64,000 bases of DNA. It comes from an uncultured bacterium (lineage in GTDB: Bacteria > Cyanobacteriota > Vampirovibrionia > Gastranaerophilales > Gastranaerophilaceae). Below, piece after piece: positions 9,100 to 16,921 of the stretch. Both the position numbers and the translations under genes were made by a program. Under the pieces are notes generated by a model. That model had not been told where the DNA came from. It saw only the letters and a program-made list of their open reading frames with translations, and made no database searches. Every line of letters begins with the position of its first letter. Position 1 is the stretch's first letter. The stretch is taken from positions 116,240 through 180,239 of the forward strand of contig CASDPF010000008.1 in the NCBI GenBank assembly GCA_949282215.1, in the 5' to 3' direction.

Positions 9100-10281
9100 T
9101 TATCTTACGTTATTTTGTTTGGTTTTATTGTATCTGTATTTTGTAAACAGGTTAGATGTTCCTGCGATAAAAAATCCCATTACCCCTATTCCAAATAATA
9201 GCGGAATTCCTGCTATAAGACATTTTTGTTTTAGTAGTTTTTTGTAGATTTCATTTACGTTTCCGACTTTGTTTTCTGCAATTTTTTTGAGGTCTTTTAA
9301 TGCCGGCACTTCAAGATTTTTGTTAATTAGGTCTCGACATTTATTGTTTTTATAAAGAAGTTTTCTAAATCCTTTTTCTAAAAGTTCATTTCCGCAAATT
9401 ATATAAAATCCTACTAGTGGAAACCTGAATAGTGTTTCTAAAAAGTTTTGTTTACCTCTGTCTTTTGATGCTCCAAAATATCCGACTCCGCCAACCAGTA
9501 CGCAGGATGTTAACTGCCCCTTGCTTAGTGCGAACTTGCCATTATTATCAGCAAAATCAATGCTAAAATATTTGTTTAAGAAGTCTGTTTTTTTCTTGTT
9601 GTTTTTAAACAGTTTTGTGCCTGGGGCTAAAATCAGTTCAGAGATGTTTTGAAGGGTTTTGGACTTTTTACCCTTACTGATTAATAATCCTCCAAGGCCA
9701 AGACATCCAATGTAAATTCCTGCTGCTGTCAAAATATTTTTCTTGGCACTTTTTTCGACTTTTTTATTAAATTCAATATCTTCTTTTTTATCTTTACTTA
9801 GGTTTGCAATGTTTTCAAAATTCCCTTGTTTAAATACTTTTAGGGTCATTAAATTTTTTACGTAATTTAGGGTAAATTCAATCAGGGGGATTGCAAATGC
9901 TCCAAGAGCGATTGCTGCTTTTACAGGCATTAGTGTTTTGGTATTTTTCCCTTCTTTTAATAATTTTTCAGCTGGTGTAGAAAGTTGTTTTTGTAATTCA
10001 GGAGAAAGGTTTCTTGCATAAATGTTTTTGAAGATTTTTCCAAGTAAAGCTGGGCAATAATATACGAGAGCAGATTCTGACAGTTCTAAAAAAGAATTTT
10101 CGCCTAAATCAGCTTTACTTCTTGCAAATACAGCTTTTGGCACGAGTCCTGTTGCTGTGTCCTGTATAAATCTGATATTTGATAATCCCGCACCACCTTC
10201 TTGTATTGCTACAATTTTGCTTGCAGCTTTTAATCCCAGTCCTATGTTTGAGTTGGTAAATGTTATTTTATCTGTTTTCAT
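9100..10281 (-). CDS. unknown multi-helix membrane protein under Trp-type attenuator
   Basis: 393 residues from MKTDKITFTNSN; this start is preceded by AAAAGGAATATTAGAA, whereas the longer frame to 10350 runs through the terminator hairpin. Hydrophobic segments lie near residues 120-145 (MPVKAAIALGAFAIPLIEFTL), 188-205 (GIYIGCLGLGGLLIS), 265-300 and 360-378 (AGIPLLFGIGVMGFFIAG). No enzymatic motif is visible. The N-terminal ITFTN matches the short start motif of other lineage-type proteins here. Its leader encodes a Trp-rich peptide and a full attenuator, so expression should rise when charged tRNA-Trp is scarce. It is not a recognisable tryptophan biosynthesis or transport protein. Confidence 0.65.
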   Translation of the reverse strand: MKTDKITFTNSNIGLGLKAASKIVAIQEGGAGLSNIRFIQDTATGLVPKAVFARSKADLGENSFLELSESALVYYCPALLGKIFKNIYARNLSPELQKQLSTPAEKLLKEGKNTKTLMPVKAAIALGAFAIPLIEFTLNYVKNLMTLKVFKQGNFENIANLSKDKKEDIEFNKKVEKSAKKNILTAAGIYIGCLGLGGLLISKGKKSKTLQNISELILAPGTKLFKNNKKKTDFLNKYFSIDFADNNGKFALSKGQLTSCVLVGGVGYFGASKDRGKQNFLETLFRFPLVGFYIICGNELLEKGFRKLLYKNNKCRDLINKNLEVPALKDLKKIAENKVGNVNEIYKKLLKQKCLIAGIPLLFGIGVMGFFIAGTSNLFTKYRYNKTKQNNVR

Positions 10282-10319
10282 TTCTAATATTCCTTTTCTA
10301 ATAATCTGATAACAACAAA

Positions 10320-10352
10320 AAATGACCTGTACATAAAGAGTACAGGTCATTT
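10320..10352 (-). terminator. attenuator terminator hairpin (segments 3:4)
   Basis: On the minus strand AAATGACCTGTAC pairs with GTACAGGTCATTT over 13 bp with a 7-nt loop and is followed by TTTTTTG, a textbook intrinsic terminator. It lies between the leader peptide stop (10375) and the start of the 9100-10281 gene, so it would stop transcription before that gene unless disrupted by the antiterminator. Confidence 0.85.
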
Positions 10353-10412
10353 AAAAATTCAAAACAATATCAGATTATTGCCAGCTTAAACTACCTGTCT
10401 CTTTTGACAGGT
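10340..10412 (-). promoter_or_regulatory. Trp attenuator: competing 1:2 and 2:3 hairpins
   Basis: Read on the minus strand. Segment 1 ACCTGTC (10406-10412) pairs with segment 2 GACAGGT (10393-10399). Segment 2 can instead pair with segment 3: AGAG-ACAGGT-AG-TTTAA against TTAAA-TG-ACCTGT-A-CTCT, about 15 bp with a small internal loop and one bulge. That pairing takes up the 5' arm of the terminator. The two Trp codons lie immediately 5' of segment 1, so a ribosome stalled there masks segment 1 and favours 2:3. This is the classical trp-leader geometry. Confidence 0.75.
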
Positions 10413-10449
10413 GCCACCATGATTGAGTGTTTAAATTTAAGTTTGGCAT
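10375..10449 (-). CDS. Trp-rich leader peptide (24 aa)
   Basis: Begins MPNLNLNTQSWWHLSKETGS and ends LSWQ before TAA. It has three Trp in 24 residues including adjacent TGG TGG codons. AAAAGGAAA lies 11 nt before the ATG. The start falls about 20 nt after the predicted transcription start. Position, Trp pair and downstream alternative hairpins mark it as a ribosome-stalling leader rather than a functional product. Confidence 0.75.
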   Translation of the reverse strand: MPNLNLNTQSWWHLSKETGSLSWQ

Positions 10450-10475
10450 AATTATTAATTTCCTTTTGCTTTTCT

Positions 10476-10503
10476 AATTTAACATAAGCAAAATTTAAGT
10501 CAA
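10476..10503 (-). promoter_or_regulatory. promoter of the attenuated transcription unit
   Basis: Minus strand TTGACT (10498-10503), 16-bp spacer, TAAATT (10476-10481). The start of transcription would be near 10469, giving a leader of about 190 nt. It begins within 10 bp of the end of the LOG gene, making the 9100 gene a separate unit. Confidence 0.6.
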
Positions 10504-10507
10504 GGGG

Positions 10508-11104
10508 TTATCTTTTATACAAAAGTTCTTTTTTTATATTTTCATTAGTTTCACTGTAGTCGTATTTTTGTAAGTATTCAATTGCTTCTTCAGGTGTATT
10601 TGCAATAAAATAAATATCTTCAGTTAGTTTTCGATTTGCAAAATTTTCTTTGATTATTACATCAAAAAATTCAATTAATTTTGTATAAAATCCGTTTGTA
10701 TTTAATATTACAATCGGTTTATTATTGTATCCTAATTGTTTTTGTACAATCATTTCTGATAGTTCTTCTAGTGTTCCAAAGCCTCCAGGAAGTGCTATCA
10801 GTCCATCTGATAATTCATCCATTTTAGCTTTTCTTGACCGCATACAAGGTGTTATCGTTAATTCTACGCAATCATCTGTTGATACTCCCATATCATGTAA
10901 TTTTTGCGGCATAACTCCATAAATTTTTCCGCCGTTTTCTTTCATTTTAGAAGCACAAGCCCACATTAATCCCAGTGAGCTTCCGCCATATACCATACTA
11001 AATCCAGCTTTTGCAAGTCTTTCACCGAGTTCTTCTGCAATTTTGTAATAGCTTTTTTCAAGATAGTTGCAGGAAGATGCGAATATGCAAATATTTTTAG
11101 TCAA
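10508..11104 (-). CDS. LOG-family (TIGR00730) nucleotide 5'-monophosphate phosphoribohydrolase
   Basis: 198 residues with the Rossmann-like lysine-decarboxylase-fold motifs of the family: YGGSSLGLM near residue 40 and the nucleotide-binding/catalytic PGGFGTLEE near 105. Family members cleave nucleoside monophosphates (cytokinin riboside 5'-monophosphate in plants) to base and ribose 5-phosphate; the bacterial substrate is not shown by sequence. Its start overlaps the 3' end of the upstream gene by 8 bp, so it is the last gene of the rny-ymdB cluster. Confidence 0.88.
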   Translation of the reverse strand: MTKNICIFASSCNYLEKSYYKIAEELGERLAKAGFSMVYGGSSLGLMWACASKMKENGGKIYGVMPQKLHDMGVSTDDCVELTITPCMRSRKAKMDELSDGLIALPGGFGTLEELSEMIVQKQLGYNNKPIVILNTNGFYTKLIEFFDVIIKENFANRKLTEDIYFIANTPEEAIEYLQKYDYSETNENIKKELLYKR

Positions 11105-11726
11105 CGAAATTCCCTCCGATTTTATAATAGTATGAACAGCTTATTCCGGTCCCTTCCGGAGAACAATCTTTTCTCATATCTTCTAAAGAGTCAGATTGTC
11201 CGAATGCTTCGACTTTGTTTTCGTAAATTTTTACACCGTAAATATCTTTTCCCCAAGTGTTTGGAGGTAGTTTGCCGTTGATATCAAACATCATCATAAA
11301 TAATGTCGGTGTAATCCCGTCAACGTCTTTTATTCCTACTATTAATTGGTTATCCGTATAATATATTTCGTCAAAGTAGTAAAAATCACTATGTTTAACT
11401 CGTTTCTTATTCATATATTTCGGATGATAATGTTTCGGAAATTTTTCTTCATTTAATCTAAAATAAGGCTTAATGATATTTATTAGAATATGTTCACGAT
11501 CTTCTTCATTTTGTGCTCTTTTAAAGCTTTTGAGAATATCAGCTTTTTCTTGTTTTGAAATTGCATCTTTCATATATGAAACTCTGTTAAAGCAATCTTT
11601 CCAACGTGTAATGAATTTGGCTTGCATTGTAGATTGAAGTGAAAGCGGTACAAAAAGCATTGCAAAACCAAATAATGCAATAAGAGTTATTGAATATTCA
11701 AGTCGCCAAAATCTTTTATCTTTCAT
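11097..11726 (-). CDS. pilin-like protein lacking the canonical prepilin signal
   Basis: 209 residues. The N-terminus RFWRLEYSITLIALFGFAMLFV holds one Glu followed by a hydrophobic helix, like a pilin, but without the Gly|Phe-Thr-Leu-x-Glu site. The C-terminal half has FDINGKLPPNTWGKDIYGVKIYENKV, which matches the D-x-N-G-x-x-x-P-N-x-x-G-x-D block of the six pseudopilins here, and a late Cys pair. It may be a minor pilin that escaped processing or a fixed membrane-anchored derivative. It sits 7 bp after the PHP gene and overlaps the LOG gene. Confidence 0.6.
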   Translation of the reverse strand: MKDKRFWRLEYSITLIALFGFAMLFVPLSLQSTMQAKFITRWKDCFNRVSYMKDAISKQEKADILKSFKRAQNEEDREHILINIIKPYFRLNEEKFPKHYHPKYMNKKRVKHSDFYYFDEIYYTDNQLIVGIKDVDGITPTLFMMMFDINGKLPPNTWGKDIYGVKIYENKVEAFGQSDSLEDMRKDCSPEGTGISCSYYYKIGGNFVD

Positions 11727-11733
11727 ATTATCC

Positions 11734-12588
11734 TCAAGCCATATCTATTAATTTTTTTTCTTGCACAAGTTTGTCATAAATCCATTCAGGAACGAAGTTT
11801 TTTCCGAGTATAATCTGCCCGTTCATAATGTTAGGTGCATGGAAATCAGATCCGCCTGTAACAATAAGCCCTAATTCTTCCGCCATTGATGAGAAATATT
11901 CTACGCAAGCCGGTGAGTGTTTTCTGTGGTAAGCTTCAATCCCTCTTAGACCGTATGACATAAGTTCTTTTATTAAGGTTTCTGCAATATCAATATCATG
12001 CGGGTGGGCAATTACAGGGATTCCGCCTGCATCATAGATTATTTCTACAGCATCATGAGGTGAAACTGTTTTTCTTGCTACATATACAGGAGAATCATCG
12101 TGAATATATTTTGCGTAAGCTTCCATCACATTTGCGGTGCCGCCTGCATTAGTAATCGCCTTTGCTATATGAGGACGTCCGATACTACCGCCTTCTGCTA
12201 CTTGTTTTTTTATATCCTCATATTTTATTTTTATACCTTCTTTTTTAGAGAGTAATGTAATTATTTCTTTTGTTTGTTTTACACGTGCTTGTTGTTGAGT
12301 TTTTAGTAGGTTTTGAAAATCACTATTATTTGTGTCCATGAAATATCCTAATATATGGACTTCATAATTTTTATAGAGCGTGTTTATTTCGACACCCTGT
12401 ATAATTTCAAGTTTATCTTCTTTATTTTCTTTTTTTAGATAATCTTTTGCTACACCATACGATAGAACATTGTCATGATCTGTCAGTGCAATGACTTGAA
12501 GTCCGACGTCAATAGCAGTATCAACTATTTTTTCGGGTGTGAACACACCGTCTGAATAGTAGGTGTGTATATGCAAATCCGTTTTCAT
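11734..12588 (-). CDS. PHP-domain phosphoesterase (YciV/TrpH type)
   Basis: 284 residues with the PHP metal ligands in order: HIHTYYSDG near 5, TDHDN near 37, GVEINT near 65, IAHPHDI near 195 and GSDFHA near 245. The YciV-type family hydrolyses 3',5'-nucleoside bisphosphates and trims short 5' RNA ends. The start overlaps the ymdB stop as ATGA, so the two are translationally coupled, in keeping with an RNA-decay operon with rny. Confidence 0.88.
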   Translation of the reverse strand: MKTDLHIHTYYSDGVFTPEKIVDTAIDVGLQVIALTDHDNVLSYGVAKDYLKKENKEDKLEIIQGVEINTLYKNYEVHILGYFMDTNNSDFQNLLKTQQQARVKQTKEIITLLSKKEGIKIKYEDIKKQVAEGGSIGRPHIAKAITNAGGTANVMEAYAKYIHDDSPVYVARKTVSPHDAVEIIYDAGGIPVIAHPHDIDIAETLIKELMSYGLRGIEAYHRKHSPACVEYFSSMAEELGLIVTGGSDFHAPNIMNGQIILGKNFVPEWIYDKLVQEKKLIDMA

Positions 12589-13403
12589 TGACTTGTTTCC
12601 TCTTCTATATTATTTCTACTACAAAAAATTCTTTTAATAGCAACAGCATATCCATTTTCTTTTTCTATTTCGACTTCTACTGCGTTAATTTGAGAAGTCC
12701 CGCTGTTTGCTACATCATAACGCTCAGGGATAGAGGTTAAAAATCTGTTTAACGAGGTTTGATATTCCATACCTATTACACTGTCAGATGCCCCGCAAAA
12801 TCCTGCATCGGTTATATATCCCATGTTGTTAATAATACTTTCATCTGCTGTTTGAACGTGTGTATGTGTGCCAAAAAATGCACTGGCCCCTAATTCTGAG
12901 CAATAACGTCCAAAACAAATCTTTTCAGCCGTTGCTTCAGCATGGAAATCAATTACTATAATTGGTGTAATTTCTTTGATTTTTGAAATTTCTTCTTTTA
13001 CCAAATCCCATTGTGAGTCTACAATACTCATGAAAACTCTGCCTAAAACACTAATGACACCTATTTTAAACCCGTCTTTTTCAAAAATTCGACTACCGAC
13101 GCCATGCGAACCTTTAGGGTAGTTGATAGGACGCAGAAGCTTTTCTGCACTATTGATGTAGTTAAATATTTCTCTTTTGTCCCAGATATGATTGCCTGAT
13201 GTCATACAATCGACACCATAAGATGAAATATCATTATAATTCTTTTCAGTAAGTCCAAATCCATGGGATGCGTTTTCTACATTAGCGATGATGAAATCAT
13301 ATTTATCTTTGTTTTCTGCAAGGAAATCTCTGACGGTGTAACGTCCAGGTTTCCCGACTATATCTCCAAAAAATAAAATTTTTATTGTATTCCCATCACC
13401 CAT
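12585..13403 (-). CDS. ymdB: YmdB-family metallophosphoesterase (TIGR00282)
   Basis: 272 residues. Calcineurin-like ligands: FFGDIVGKPGR near 10, NVENASHG near 43, SGNHIWD near 70, DFHAEATAEK near 150 and GTHTHVQTAD near 180. Family members are 2',3'-cyclic nucleotide phosphodiesterases that modulate RNase Y-dependent decay in Bacillus. It follows rny at 63 bp, the conserved order, with a 10-bp-stem hairpin between. Confidence 0.92.
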   Translation of the reverse strand: MGDGNTIKILFFGDIVGKPGRYTVRDFLAENKDKYDFIIANVENASHGFGLTEKNYNDISSYGVDCMTSGNHIWDKREIFNYINSAEKLLRPINYPKGSHGVGSRIFEKDGFKIGVISVLGRVFMSIVDSQWDLVKEEISKIKEITPIIVIDFHAEATAEKICFGRYCSELGASAFFGTHTHVQTADESIINNMGYITDAGFCGASDSVIGMEYQTSLNRFLTSIPERYDVANSGTSQINAVEVEIEKENGYAVAIKRIFCSRNNIEEETSQ

Positions 13404-13425
13404 ATTTATTTCTTTCTTTGATATG

Positions 13426-13459
13426 TTAACCCCTCTTGCCTTTACAGGTGAGGGGTTAA
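13426..13459. terminator. intercistronic hairpin between ymdB and rny
   Basis: TTAACCCCTC (13426-13435) pairs with GAGGGGTTAA (13450-13459) over a 14-nt loop. On the minus strand it follows the rny stop. It lacks a T run on that strand, so it may act as a processing or partial attenuation element rather than a true terminator. Confidence 0.5.
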
Positions 13460-13466
13460 TATATTT

Positions 13467-14987
13467 TTACTTTGCGATTTCAGTAGCTCTGAATTCACGT
13501 ACAACAGTTACTCTAATCTGACCAGGATAATCCAGTTCATCTTCAATACGTTTAGCTACATCTCTTGCGAGTCTTTGTGATGCTAAATCATCAAACATTT
13601 CAGCTTGAACTATTATGCGAACCTCGCGTCCTGCTTGTACTGCAAAAGATTGTTTTATGCCGTTGAAGCTGTTAACGATTTCTTCTATTTTTTGAAGACG
13701 TTTGATGTAAATTTCTAATGTATCTCGTCTTGCTCCAGGTCTGCCTGCTGAAATTGCATCGGCAACTTTTACTAGAACTGCTTCAATAGTATTAGCTACG
13801 ACATCATCATGGTGAGCTTCTATTGCATGGATAACTTCAGGTTTTTCTCCGTATCTTGCTGCAAGTTCTACTCCAAGTTGGATATGGGTTCCTTCTTGAG
13901 TTTGGTCTACAGCTTTTCCTATGTCATGTAAAAGTCCTGCTCGTTTCGCTACAGCTACATTTGCTCCAAGTTCTGCAGCCAGCATTCCTGCAATATGACC
14001 GACTTCTAAAGAGTGTTTTAAAACATTTTGACCGTAGCTTGTTCTGTAATATAAGCGTCCGAGAGTTTTTATTAATTCTTTATTTAAGCCCATTACTCCC
14101 ATATCAAGAGCTGCGTTTTCACCTTCATCCCATATTTTCTTTTCGATTTCTTCATTGGCTTTTTCAACCATTTCTTCAATACGGACCGGGTGAATACGAC
14201 CGTCTACTATTAATTTTTCAAGTGCAAGTTTTGCCACTTCTCTGCGAACGGGATCAAAACTCGATAATACAACAGCTTCAGGGGTATCATCAATAATTAA
14301 ATCAACTCCTGTAAGTGTTTCCAAAGCTCTTATGTTACGACCTTCACGACCAATAATTCTTCCTTTCATTTCATCATTAGGCAGAGCAACGACAGATACG
14401 GTTGTTTCTACAACTTGTTCTATCATACATCTTTGCATTGTTGTTGAAAGAATTTCCTTTGATTTTTCTAATGCGGTTTCTTTAATTTTTGCTTCGTTTT
14501 CACGAATCAATGTCATTTGTTCCTGTGCCAAATCATGTTTTAATTGTTCAAGAAGCATATTTTTAGCTTCTTCTGCTGTCATACCTGCAATTCTTTCAAG
14601 TTCGGCAGTTTGTTTTTGTACTATTTCTGCTAAATAATCTTCTTTTTCTAATAATTCATCAATTTTTCTTTGAACTTGGATATCTTTTTCCGTGTATTCT
14701 TGAATTTTATCTTCAAGCATGTCTTCACGTTTTGTTAGTTTTGCTTCCAGTCTTGATAATTCTTGTCTTCTTTCTCTTTCTTCTTCATTCAATTTTTCTC
14801 TGTCATCTTGAAGCTCTTCTATTGCTTTAATTTTTGCTTCTTTGAATAGAATTTTTTCTTTTTCTTCAAGTGCAAGTTTGTCCTTTTGAGTGCTTTGAAG
14901 TACTGTTTTCATCTTGTTTTGCTGGATAATCAGCACGGCGATTAAGGCTATTACTGCAATAACCGCAAGAATTAATAAAAATTCCAT
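13467..14987 (-). CDS. rny: ribonuclease Y
   Basis: 506 residues with the full RNase Y order. An N-terminal membrane helix ([18 protein letters not shown]), a long coiled coil rich in Glu/Lys to about residue 190, the KH domain ([28 protein letters not shown] near 205) and the HD domain ([10 protein letters not shown] near 353) follow in turn. It is the membrane-bound endoribonuclease that starts mRNA decay. First gene of the rny-ymdB-PHP-pilin-like-LOG series. Its leader contains a nested hairpin. Confidence 0.96.
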   Translation of the reverse strand: MEFLLILAVIAVIALIAVLIIQQNKMKTVLQSTQKDKLALEEKEKILFKEAKIKAIEELQDDREKLNEEERERRQELSRLEAKLTKREDMLEDKIQEYTEKDIQVQRKIDELLEKEDYLAEIVQKQTAELERIAGMTAEEAKNMLLEQLKHDLAQEQMTLIRENEAKIKETALEKSKEILSTTMQRCMIEQVVETTVSVVALPNDEMKGRIIGREGRNIRALETLTGVDLIIDDTPEAVVLSSFDPVRREVAKLALEKLIVDGRIHPVRIEEMVEKANEEIEKKIWDEGENAALDMGVMGLNKELIKTLGRLYYRTSYGQNVLKHSLEVGHIAGMLAAELGANVAVAKRAGLLHDIGKAVDQTQEGTHIQLGVELAARYGEKPEVIHAIEAHHDDVVANTIEAVLVKVADAISAGRPGARRDTLEIYIKRLQKIEEIVNSFNGIKQSFAVQAGREVRIIVQAEMFDDLASQRLARDVAKRIEDELDYPGQIRVTVVREFRATEIAK

Positions 14988-15024
14988 TAAGTCTATACCT
15001 TATCCTCTATTTTTTATATAATAC

Positions 15025-15086
15025 ATGCAACCCCCGATACATATATCCTATCGGGCTGTAACTTGCTATTTAATTGAAAGTTGCAT
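15025..15086 (-). promoter_or_regulatory. nested hairpin in the rny 5' leader
   Basis: Outer arms ATGCAAC (15025-15031) and GTTGCAT (15080-15086) enclose CCCGATA (15033-15039) and TATCGGG (15049-15055). On the minus strand it lies 40-100 nt before the rny start. It could stabilise the mRNA or serve autoregulation by cleavage; no known riboswitch class is recognised. Confidence 0.4.
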
Positions 15087-15162
15087 CATTGCATATATTT
15101 CCAAAAAATATTTACTACTACATCTGTTAATATACTATCATGAGATTAGTATTTTGTATAGC

Positions 15163-15199
15163 AAAAATTTCATTTTTTTATTTAAAAAATGAAATTTTT
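15163..15199. terminator. AT-rich bidirectional terminator after the 15270 gene
   Basis: AAAAATTTCATTTTTT and AAAAAATGAAATTTTT form a 16-bp perfect stem with a 5-nt loop. It lies downstream of the minus-strand gene 15270-15701 and upstream of the rny promoter region. Confidence 0.55.
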
Positions 15200-15269
15200 C
15201 TGAATAAATATTTTTAAATATTAAATATTCAAATTATAAATGCAAAAATATAAGTTAAAATAATAATTT

Positions 15270-15701
15270 TTACCAGGTAAATGGATTGTACCATACAGGT
15301 ATTCTGGTTTTAGCCGGTGAACATTTTATAAAATCATCTTCTCCGCTGTCGTTTCTGCTCACATAATTTTGTTCATTATTTATAAGATTTCCTTTTTCAT
15401 CTTTTGTAAAGCTGCTATTATATGTGTATCTGTCGATATTGCCGTCACCGTCATAATCATAAGCTCTGATTGCCGACATTCCTTCTTGTTCTGTTGCAAT
15501 TATATATTCTGTTTCTTTACTGCCTTTATTAGTGATTTTGGTTATTAGACAGTTATTATCTGCATCTTTGTATGAGGTTGAAACTTTTCCGTCGTCAAAT
15601 TTGATAACATCAGCACTTTTTATTTTTTGTAAATTCTTTTGTAAATAAGGCACCCCTTTTTGAGCAGGATTAATCCCTACTGAAATAATTCCATCCGGCA
15701 T
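15270..15701 (-). CDS. hypothetical protein with EF-hand-like DYDGDGNID loop
   Basis: 143 residues, no signal peptide, family not recognised. The middle holds YDYDGDGNIDRYTYNS, a calcium-loop signature of EF-hand/dockerin/thrombospondin type, after short beta-rich strands such as KFDDGKVSTSYKDADNNCLITKI. A single isolated gene; the GAAAGGGGATTTTAT upstream is a fair ribosome-binding site. Confidence 0.55.
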   Translation of the reverse strand: MPDGIISVGINPAQKGVPYLQKNLQKIKSADVIKFDDGKVSTSYKDADNNCLITKITNKGSKETEYIIATEQEGMSAIRAYDYDGDGNIDRYTYNSSFTKDEKGNLINNEQNYVSRNDSGEDDFIKCSPAKTRIPVWYNPFTW

Positions 15702-15791
15702 ATAAAATCCCCTTTCCTAATTCCTTGTATATATTATTTAAAATTTATATCAGTAGATAATTGCTTAAAATTTTTTAAATATAAAGTTTTA

Positions 15792-16811
15792 TTAATTTAT
15801 TTTTTTACGCCAGATGGTTGGAACTTTCATATCCTCACGTAGAGCACAAGGAGAATCTACTTTTTTATAAAAAACAGGTTCAAATCTATCATCTTTTTCC
15901 AATGCGTTCCAAAGTAGAGGCTGTTTACATATTGCAACTCCGTAATTTCTTATAAAATATTTGTCTTTATCTTTGACGTGATTATCAGCTATATATATAT
16001 GATCTTTTTCTATATCTCCTATTACAAAAAGTCCGCCCGGTAATAGTTTATTGTATACTTTATCAACGATTTTTTCAATAATTTCTTTTTTGTTTATATT
16101 TAAATCTTCAGCCAAACTGAATTCGTTAATTGAATAATTTCCGGTTTCTATATACATAGCATTTCTAAATAGTATGGCACCTACTTTTCTATCCGGAAGC
16201 AGTTTTTCAATATTATTAATGTTTCCTTTTTGGATTTTTATTTTATCTTTATATTCATCTTTAATTTTGAAGTATTTTATTTGAAAGTGAGGAGATTTAT
16301 GAAGCATATTAATATAGTTTGGATCGTTAATTGTGTAATTCGGTTCTTTTGCAGGCTCCATAATTTCAGAGAAGCAGCGGCGTAATTCTTTTAGCATTCC
16401 GAATTTATCCTTTAATTGTTTTGAATAATAACAATCAGGAATAAGAAAGTAATCGTTACTTTTTTCCGAAAATACGGTGTATATTCCTTTCTGTCCAAGC
16501 TCAACAGCTTTATCTGATTTGTCGTAGCTATATATAGCATATTTGTTGTTTGCTTTATCATTTAAAAGGGAATATAGTGAAATAGCTTCTTCTCCGTTAG
16601 AAGCCGCAAAATCCATAATTGTAGTTCCGTTTGGGAAATTTTCATTAAGCAATTTGGTCGTTTGCAGAAGTGTTGGTATATCCCTGTAAAAACAAGTGTC
16701 ACTAAAATTATTTTCATCATTTTTTAATTTGAGACTGGTAAATGATGTTTGTGACTTGAGAGGAAATTGGTTGTACTTATATTGATAGTTTTGAAATCCG
16801 TAAATTTTCAT
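15792..16811 (-). CDS. CheR-like SAM-dependent methyltransferase with N-terminal TSFTS motif
   Basis: 339 residues. FYRDIPTLL near 42, IMDFAASNGEEAISLY near 65, YDKSDKAVELGQKGIY near 97, AILFRNAMYI near 213 and LLPGGLFVIGDIE near 255 follow the order of CheR chemoreceptor methyltransferases (FFRD, GCSxGEEPYS, TDI, CRNVxIYF, LxPGGxLxLGxSE). The SAM-loop Gly signature is degenerate (AASNGEE). No che genes are near, and the N-terminus carries SQTSFTSLKL, the lineage start motif. A repurposed CheR fold acting on another target is plausible; activity is unproven. Confidence 0.55.
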   Translation of the reverse strand: MKIYGFQNYQYKYNQFPLKSQTSFTSLKLKNDENNFSDTCFYRDIPTLLQTTKLLNENFPNGTTIMDFAASNGEEAISLYSLLNDKANNKYAIYSYDKSDKAVELGQKGIYTVFSEKSNDYFLIPDCYYSKQLKDKFGMLKELRRCFSEIMEPAKEPNYTINDPNYINMLHKSPHFQIKYFKIKDEYKDKIKIQKGNINNIEKLLPDRKVGAILFRNAMYIETGNYSINEFSLAEDLNINKKEIIEKIVDKVYNKLLPGGLFVIGDIEKDHIYIADNHVKDKDKYFIRNYGVAICKQPLLWNALEKDDRFEPVFYKKVDSPCALREDMKVPTIWRKKIN

Positions 16812-16921
16812 ACTTATTAGCGTTTAACGTATGTAAATATAAAAATTTCTATATCTTTAATAATAATTTACAAAAGATACTAAAAGTGCTATAATTTCTA
16901 GCGAAAGAAGGAGAGTAATTT

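Noticed and set aside
10282..10350. Longer N-terminus for the 9100 gene
   Set aside because: The added 23 codons run through the terminator hairpin and lack a ribosome-binding site.
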